A stretch of 42,888 nt of DNA, taken from Nocardia mexicana NBRC 108244. GTDB taxonomy: Bacteria; Actinomycetota; Actinomycetes; Mycobacteriales; Mycobacteriaceae. The translations under genes were made by a program, and so were the position numbers. Each line of letters opens with the position of its first letter. Positions within the stretch are counted from its first letter, which is position 1. Positions 41,518-42,888 of this stretch are shown here, in pieces. The notes under the pieces are model-generated. The model saw nothing but the letters and a program-made list of their open reading frames with translations, made no database searches and had not been told where the DNA came from. The stretch is from contig NZ_BDBV01000119.1 of assembly GCF_001613165.1 (NCBI RefSeq), positions 1-42,888 of the forward strand, given 5' to 3'.

Positions 41518-41835
41518 ATGAATCACGTAGAAGTAGTGCCGGACGCGTTGCGCCGATACGGCGACACTTCGGCCGTGATGGCTTCCGAGGTCGCTTCTGC
41601 CGGGGCGGTCGATCAGTCGGCGACGATGGCCGCGGCGGTTCCGGTATTCGGGCTCATCGGCCAGGAATTCCTGCTGTCCTTCGCCTTCGCGCAGGCCAAT
41701 CATCTGACCTCCGTGGCGCAACTGGCCGCCGTGCACGCCGGCACGGCCCTGACGTCGCATCAGGCCGCCGCCACCTACGAGACCACCGATGCCGCATCCG
41801 GCGCGGACATCGGGTCAGTCGGCACGCAGCAATGA
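41518..41835 (+). CDS. EspC-like ESX secretion target (105 aa)
   Basis: I place the start at ATG 41518 (gaggg just upstream), which gives the usual ~105 residues. An in-frame TTG upstream at 41473 would read through the palindrome and looks wrong. The protein opens VEVVPDALRRYGDTSAVMASEV and has a central hydrophobic AAAVPVFGLIGQEFLLSFAFAQ. It then has LTSVAQLAAVHAGTALTSHQ and ends YETTDAASGAD. This matches the EspC-like ESX target family: two helices with a Gly turn and a Y-x-x-x-[DE] tail (YETTD) that fits the general T7SS export motif. Its stop overlaps the next start (ATGA), implying co-translation with a partner. Confidence 0.82.
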   Translation: MNHVEVVPDALRRYGDTSAVMASEVASAGAVDQSATMAAAVPVFGLIGQEFLLSFAFAQANHLTSVAQLAAVHAGTALTSHQAAATYETTDAASGADIGSVGTQQ

Positions 41836-42888
41836 GCCTGCCGGGGGTAACTCCGCCGCCGGGCGCGGAGCCACCGGATCCGACGGTGCTGGAGCTGCTG
41901 CGCGGCAGCGCCATGGCGCCCATGTTGGACAAGCCGGTGGATCACATCCTGCAGGACATGGGGCTGCCGGGCCTACCCGACCTGCAGGGGGTGCCGCCGC
42001 TGCCGGGCCTGCCGCCGCTGCCGGTGATCGATCTCAGCGCACTGATGCGACCGCTGACCGATCTCGCCTCGGCATTCGGCACCGGGCAGTTCGCGCCGAC
42101 GCCCGCGGTGGCACCGGCTCCCGCGCCCGCACCGGAAGGTGGTGCGGCGCAGGGTGATCCGGCCGCGCCCGGCGCCCAGCCGGTGGCCGCTCCGCCGCCG
42201 GCGCCGCCGATGGACCCGACCCAGATGCTGTCCAACGTGGGCAGTGTGCTGCAGACGGTGATGTCGCTGGGCGGCTCGGCGCTGCAGATCGCCATGACCC
42301 TCTGGCAGGGTCAGGCGGCGCAGGAGGCGTCGAAGAAGGCCGCCGCGGCGGATGTGGATTCGGCCGCGCTGGGCACGCAGAGCGCCGGGCAGAAGGACGT
42401 GCTGATCGGCGCGGCCGGGAGCGTCGCCACGGGCCAGGTCCAGATCGGCGGTGTGGTCGCGAAGCAGGCGATGACCATGGCGATGGCGCCGCTGTTCATC
42501 ATCAGCGGTGTCGGCCAGGCGTTCCTGGTGCAGCAGACCATCCAGTCGATCACCGAGGCGCTCGCGATCACCGCCAAGACCAAGGGTGAGCTCGCGGTAC
42601 ACGGTGGTCGAATGACCAAGGCGGGCACCAAGATTCCGATCACCGGTGCCCCGAAGGGCGTCAAGTCGTCGCAGGACGTCACGAAGATGCTCCAGCTGCT
42701 GGGGCCGCTGATGAGCATGGGCACCCAGGGCGCACAGGCGATCGGCCAACTGGCGAAGGCGAATACGTCGATGTCGGCGCCCACGCCGGTCGCGAAGCCG
42801 GAGGACGCCGCCTCGGGAGCGGGCGGCGGAATCGGCGGCGCGGCAGGCGGAAAGGGTGGCGGCGGCGTCGGTGGCGGCGGAGCCCTGG
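41832..42888 (+). CDS. ESX-associated protein, partner of the EspC-like protein (partial, runs off right edge)
   Basis: ATG 41832 overlaps the stop of the EspC-like gene and the frame stays open to the window end (352 codons). It begins MSLPGVTPPPGAEPPDPTVL. A proline/leucine stretch (LPGLPDLQGVPPLPGLPPLP) follows, then a Pro/Ala linker. Residues ~135-310 are helical, with LSNVGSVLQTVMSLGGSALQ, a small-residue hydrophobic stretch (KQAMTMAMAPLFIISGVGQA) and VTKMLQLLGPLMSMGTQG. It enters a glycine-rich tail at the edge. There is no Sec signal. Pairing with EspC and the helix-plus-glycine build recall EspA/EspE-type substrates, but I see no diagnostic motif, so this is inference. G/C-ending codons throughout support coding. 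Confidence 0.8.
   Translation, partial: MSLPGVTPPPGAEPPDPTVLELLRGSAMAPMLDKPVDHILQDMGLPGLPDLQGVPPLPGLPPLPVIDLSALMRPLTDLASAFGTGQFAPTPAVAPAPAPAPEGGAAQGDPAAPGAQPVAAPPPAPPMDPTQMLSNVGSVLQTVMSLGGSALQIAMTLWQGQAAQEASKKAAAADVDSAALGTQSAGQKDVLIGAAGSVATGQVQIGGVVAKQAMTMAMAPLFIISGVGQAFLVQQTIQSITEALAITAKTKGELAVHGGRMTKAGTKIPITGAPKGVKSSQDVTKMLQLLGPLMSMGTQGAQAIGQLAKANTSMSAPTPVAKPEDAASGAGGGIGGAAGGKGGGGVGGGGAL

Noticed and set aside
1..42888. tRNA, rRNA, insertion sequence or prophage genes
   Set aside because: No transposase or integrase motifs, terminal inverted repeats with target duplications, or tRNA cloverleaf sequences were recognised on either strand.

Overview
The window is very GC-rich with strongly G/C-ending codons. 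It carries type VII (ESX) secretion genes of the mycolic-acid actinomycete type: an EspG-family chaperone, a PPE-like protein, an EspC-like protein, WXG-type small proteins and YbaB-fold proteins. That combination points to Mycobacteriales. A Nocardia-like organism is my best guess, but no marker gene here fixes the genus. I see no rRNA, tRNA, insertion sequence or CRISPR array.

Layout. (1) 1-1639 is the 3' end of a very large gene, with a proline-rich repeat tail and a globular C-terminal domain. Two small tandem paralogues of unknown function follow (1700-1975, 2104-2400). (2) An orphan OmpR/PhoB-type response regulator is encoded on the minus strand (2425-3084). (3) A plus-strand set follows: a WXG-type protein (3410-3754), a YbaB/EbfC-fold protein (3761-4279), a 30-kb open frame of 10,031 codons (4297-34392), and a candidate immunity protein (34507-36096). 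(4) An ESX substrate/chaperone set comes next: small WXG-like protein (36346-36753), Q-rich PPE-like protein (36788-38284) and EspG-like chaperone (38281-39114). A class C beta-lactamase-fold serine hydrolase follows (39139-40194). (5) After a 517-nt non-coding stretch a third set begins: two YbaB-fold proteins (40712-41077, 41119-41418), an EspC-like protein (41518-41835) and a partial downstream partner (41832 to the right edge).

The 30-kb frame is the centre of the window. It starts with a CpnT-like WXG/hydrophobic N-terminal region and then reads like a library of toxin modules. I find five papain-like (Tox-PL type) Cys-His-Asp domains. There are four HExxH metallopeptidase-like domains, each followed by a related copy in which the catalytic Glu is His (HHxxH). 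There are two kinase-like domains and one ADP-ribosyltransferase with a Q-D-E loop. Long helical regions, a proline-rich tail and a C-terminal domain shared with the upstream partial giant complete it. Truncated and missing modules show that the array has been remodelled by duplication and deletion.

The most important caveat is also the most interesting observation. At 11678-11917, just after the ADP-ribosyltransferase, a second frame carries a 79-codon gene with its own ribosome binding site and much better codon usage than the large frame (87% against 54% G/C at third positions, counted by hand). Either an ADP-ribosyltransferase plus candidate immunity gene is nested inside a larger gene, or the 30-kb frame is really two or three genes joined by chance or by loss of a stop.

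The order WXG-type protein, giant toxin-like protein, immunity-like protein resembles the mycobacterial esxF-esxE-cpnT-ift locus. By analogy these genes probably form T7SS-exported toxin sets with chaperones and immunity partners. Export and toxicity are inference.
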